The notes below the pieces were generated by a model. The model was not told the origin of the DNA. It did not search any database and worked only from the letters and a program-made list of their open reading frames with translations. The position numbers and the translations under genes were made by a program. From QALR01 sp045124015 (GTDB lineage Bacteria; Bacillota; Clostridia; Oscillospirales; CAG-272): 14,288 bases of DNA. The stretch spans positions 1 through 14,288 of the forward strand of contig JBGVLA010000016.1 of the NCBI GenBank assembly GCA_045124015.1, given 5' to 3'. Shown piece after piece: positions 13,130-14,288 of this stretch (positions are counted from its first letter, which is position 1; every line of letters starts with the position of its first letter).

Positions 13130-13591
13130 GAAGGGTTCAGCTTTTGGACCCTTCATTTTTTTTAAGTTTATCAGACGAACTGTTCACCTAATGGACAGTT
13201 TGAAAAAAATATTTTTGTTTTTTTCATCATAACAGGCAAACTCGACACCTAATGACGAGTTCAGAAAAGTTTTTTTAAGAATAACAGATAAACCTATCAG
13301 CTTTTGCAAGGTTTGAAAAATTATTTATAAAATATCATAGCAATGGTTCACCTAATGGACCATTGGAAAAAATTCTTCCGTTTTTTCAGCATAACAGGTT
13401 AAGTCCCCACCTAATGGGGAGTTATCAAATATTTTTCAAATTTATCGTAGCACACGAATGTAACACCTATTGTTACATTCAAAAAAGTTTTTGAGTTTTC
13501 TTCATTCTAATGGTCAAATGGGCAACCTAATTGCCACTTTGAAAAAGTTTTTTAAAGAATAACAAAAAAAGGTGCCACCTAATGACACCTT
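13130..13591. repeat. Array of nine variable-arm, constant-loop palindromes (array A)
   Basis: Nine units with 8-10-nt arms and a 7-nt loop. Spans: 13130-13154, 13178-13200, 13239-13261, 13290-13314, 13341-13365, 13400-13424, 13456-13480, 13515-13541, 13569-13591. The loop is ACCTAAT in units 2, 3, 5, 6, 8 and 9, ACCTATT in unit 7, and AGCTTTT in units 1 and 4. Arm sequences are unrelated between units (for example GAATGTAAC/GTTACATTC and CAATGGTTC/GGACCATTG), yet pairing is kept. An ATAACAG-like box usually ends about 2-3 bases before the left arm (13229-13235, 13281-13287, 13391-13397, 13559-13565 and weaker copies). An A-run then T-run follows most right arms. Centres are 47-61 bp apart. 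It carries no gene and lies upstream of the HTH/ATPase operon; it may be the replication origin or a regulatory leader. Confidence 0.85.
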
Positions 13592-13620
13592 AGAAAAAAT
13601 ATTTTTGAAAATTTGCATCT

Positions 13621-13649
13621 TTGACATGATACATGTGATGTGTTATACT
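13621..13649 (+). promoter_or_regulatory. Consensus promoter for the metallophosphoesterase gene
   Basis: TTGACA (13621-13626), 17-bp spacer, TATACT (13644-13649). AGGAG at 13664-13668 lies 9 bases before the ATG at 13678. It begins 30 bp after the last palindrome of the array, so the right limit of the mobile element probably lies between 13591 and 13678. Confidence 0.85.
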
Positions 13650-13677
13650 GAAGGAAAACGAAAAGGAGTGTGATACG

Positions 13678-14288
13678 ATGATTTACGTGATGTCGGATAT
13701 ACATGGGAACACGGCAAGATTTGAGTCTGTGATGAAACAGATCGATCTGCAACCAACCGATACGCTATATGTGCTTGGTGATGTGATCGATCGCTTTCCC
13801 GATGGAATTCGGATCTTGCGCCGCTTGATGGCGATGCCAAACGTGAAGATGCTTCTCGGCAATCATGAGCTTTTGATGTTGAATGCCCTTGATGATTTTT
13901 CAGGTTCGGAACAGGCGGAACGCTATCGAAACATTTGGTATTACAATGGCGGTCGCGCTACGCACAATTATCTCAAACACATCAAAAAGACCGTTCGCCG
14001 CGAGGTTTTTGATTATTTGAGGGATTTACCCACAGAAAGAGATGTTGAGGCTTCTGGCGTCCGATATAAGCTCGTACACGGTGCTCCGTTTGGCTATGGC
14101 TATGAAGAACATAAAGAGAAGTATATCTCACCGCTTGAATGCGCTGTGTGGTCGAGATGGACGCTGAATGATACCGTTCCCGATGGTTATACCTTGATTT
14201 TCGGTCATACGCCAACCTATAAGTATCAGCCGAATAATCCCCTTGAAATCTGGCACGGCGAAAACTGCATCGGCATCGATTGCGGTGC
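13678..14288 (+). CDS. PPP-family metallophosphoesterase (Ser/Thr phosphatase-like), cut by window edge
   Basis: The first 203 codons are visible and are open to the right edge. The dinuclear metal-site motifs of the calcineurin-like/PPP family are in order: SDIHGN (residues 6-11), GDVIDR (34-39), GNHE (61-64), then VHGAPFG and IFGHTP further on. This matches small bacterial PPP phosphatases of the lambda-phosphatase type, which remove phosphate from Ser/Thr residues or nucleotides such as diadenosine polyphosphates. The substrate cannot be told from sequence. It has a consensus promoter and a good ribosome site. It is probably chromosomal flank rather than element cargo, though this is not proven. 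Two minus-strand ORFs in the span are shadows. Confidence 0.9.
   Translation, partial: MIYVMSDIHGNTARFESVMKQIDLQPTDTLYVLGDVIDRFPDGIRILRRLMAMPNVKMLLGNHELLMLNALDDFSGSEQAERYRNIWYYNGGRATHNYLKHIKKTVRREVFDYLRDLPTERDVEASGVRYKLVHGAPFGYGYEEHKEKYISPLECAVWSRWTLNDTVPDGYTLIFGHTPTYKYQPNNPLEIWHGENCIGIDCG

Noticed and set aside
13130..13591. CRISPR array
   Set aside because: Spacing is about right, but the conserved part is only a 7-nt loop and the variable parts are self-complementary arms; no cas genes are present.
13130..13591. Series of intrinsic terminators
   Set aside because: Stems are not followed directly by T-runs on either strand except the last unit on the minus strand; the A-run comes first.

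Overview
The window looks like a chromosomal segment of a gut-type Clostridia (Bacillota). The evidence is the gene content (RlmA, YlmH and MnmM RNA-modification or ribosome-associated proteins, class A pyrophosphatase, Lrp regulator with aspartase), strong AGGAGG-type ribosome sites, sigma-A promoters with 17-bp spacers, and intrinsic terminators. I cannot place it to genus from the sequence.

Layout. Positions 1-6950 are housekeeping chromosome: a left-truncated rlmA and a ylmH-like gene on the minus strand, ppa on the plus strand, a minus-strand pair (alpha/beta hydrolase then mnmM), a minus-strand Lrp/AsnC regulator divergent from aspA, then a HAD phosphatase resembling eukaryotic-type phosphomannomutase. 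Positions 6950-7350 hold a broken, insertion-bearing tRNA-Ser relic followed by an intact tRNA-Ser(UGA). The relic is preceded by a near-consensus promoter that runs straight into a terminator hairpin.

Positions 7350 to about 13600 are accessory DNA. Next to the tRNA lies only the C-terminal scrap of a tyrosine recombinase. Two AT-rich orphan membrane-protein genes follow, facing outward in opposite directions. Then comes a minus-strand mobilization/replication module: a small HTH protein, a RepA-like RecA-fold ATPase, a candidate oriT, an RHH MobC-like protein and a MOBP-type relaxase. No complete integrase and no conjugation machinery are present, so the element looks mobilizable rather than self-transmissible and may be partly decayed. 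At 13678 a PPP-family metallophosphoesterase with its own promoter begins and runs off the right edge.

The most unusual content is two sets of structured repeats framing the mobilization module. Upstream of the HTH/rep operon (13130-13591) are nine units about 55 bp apart. Each is a 9-bp inverted repeat whose arm sequence differs from unit to unit while the 7-nt loop is constant (ACCTAAT in seven, AGCTTTT in two). Each has an ATAACAG-like box before it and an A-tract/T-tract after it. At the other end (8671-8813 and 9669-9782) are at least eight hairpins with 11-12-nt arms around a 3-nt loop, mostly centred on CC-AWT-GG with outer AACTT/AAGTT. Arms change while pairing is kept, which points to selection on a folded strand. 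The two sets resemble each other when one is read on the opposite strand. I do not recognise them as a described system.
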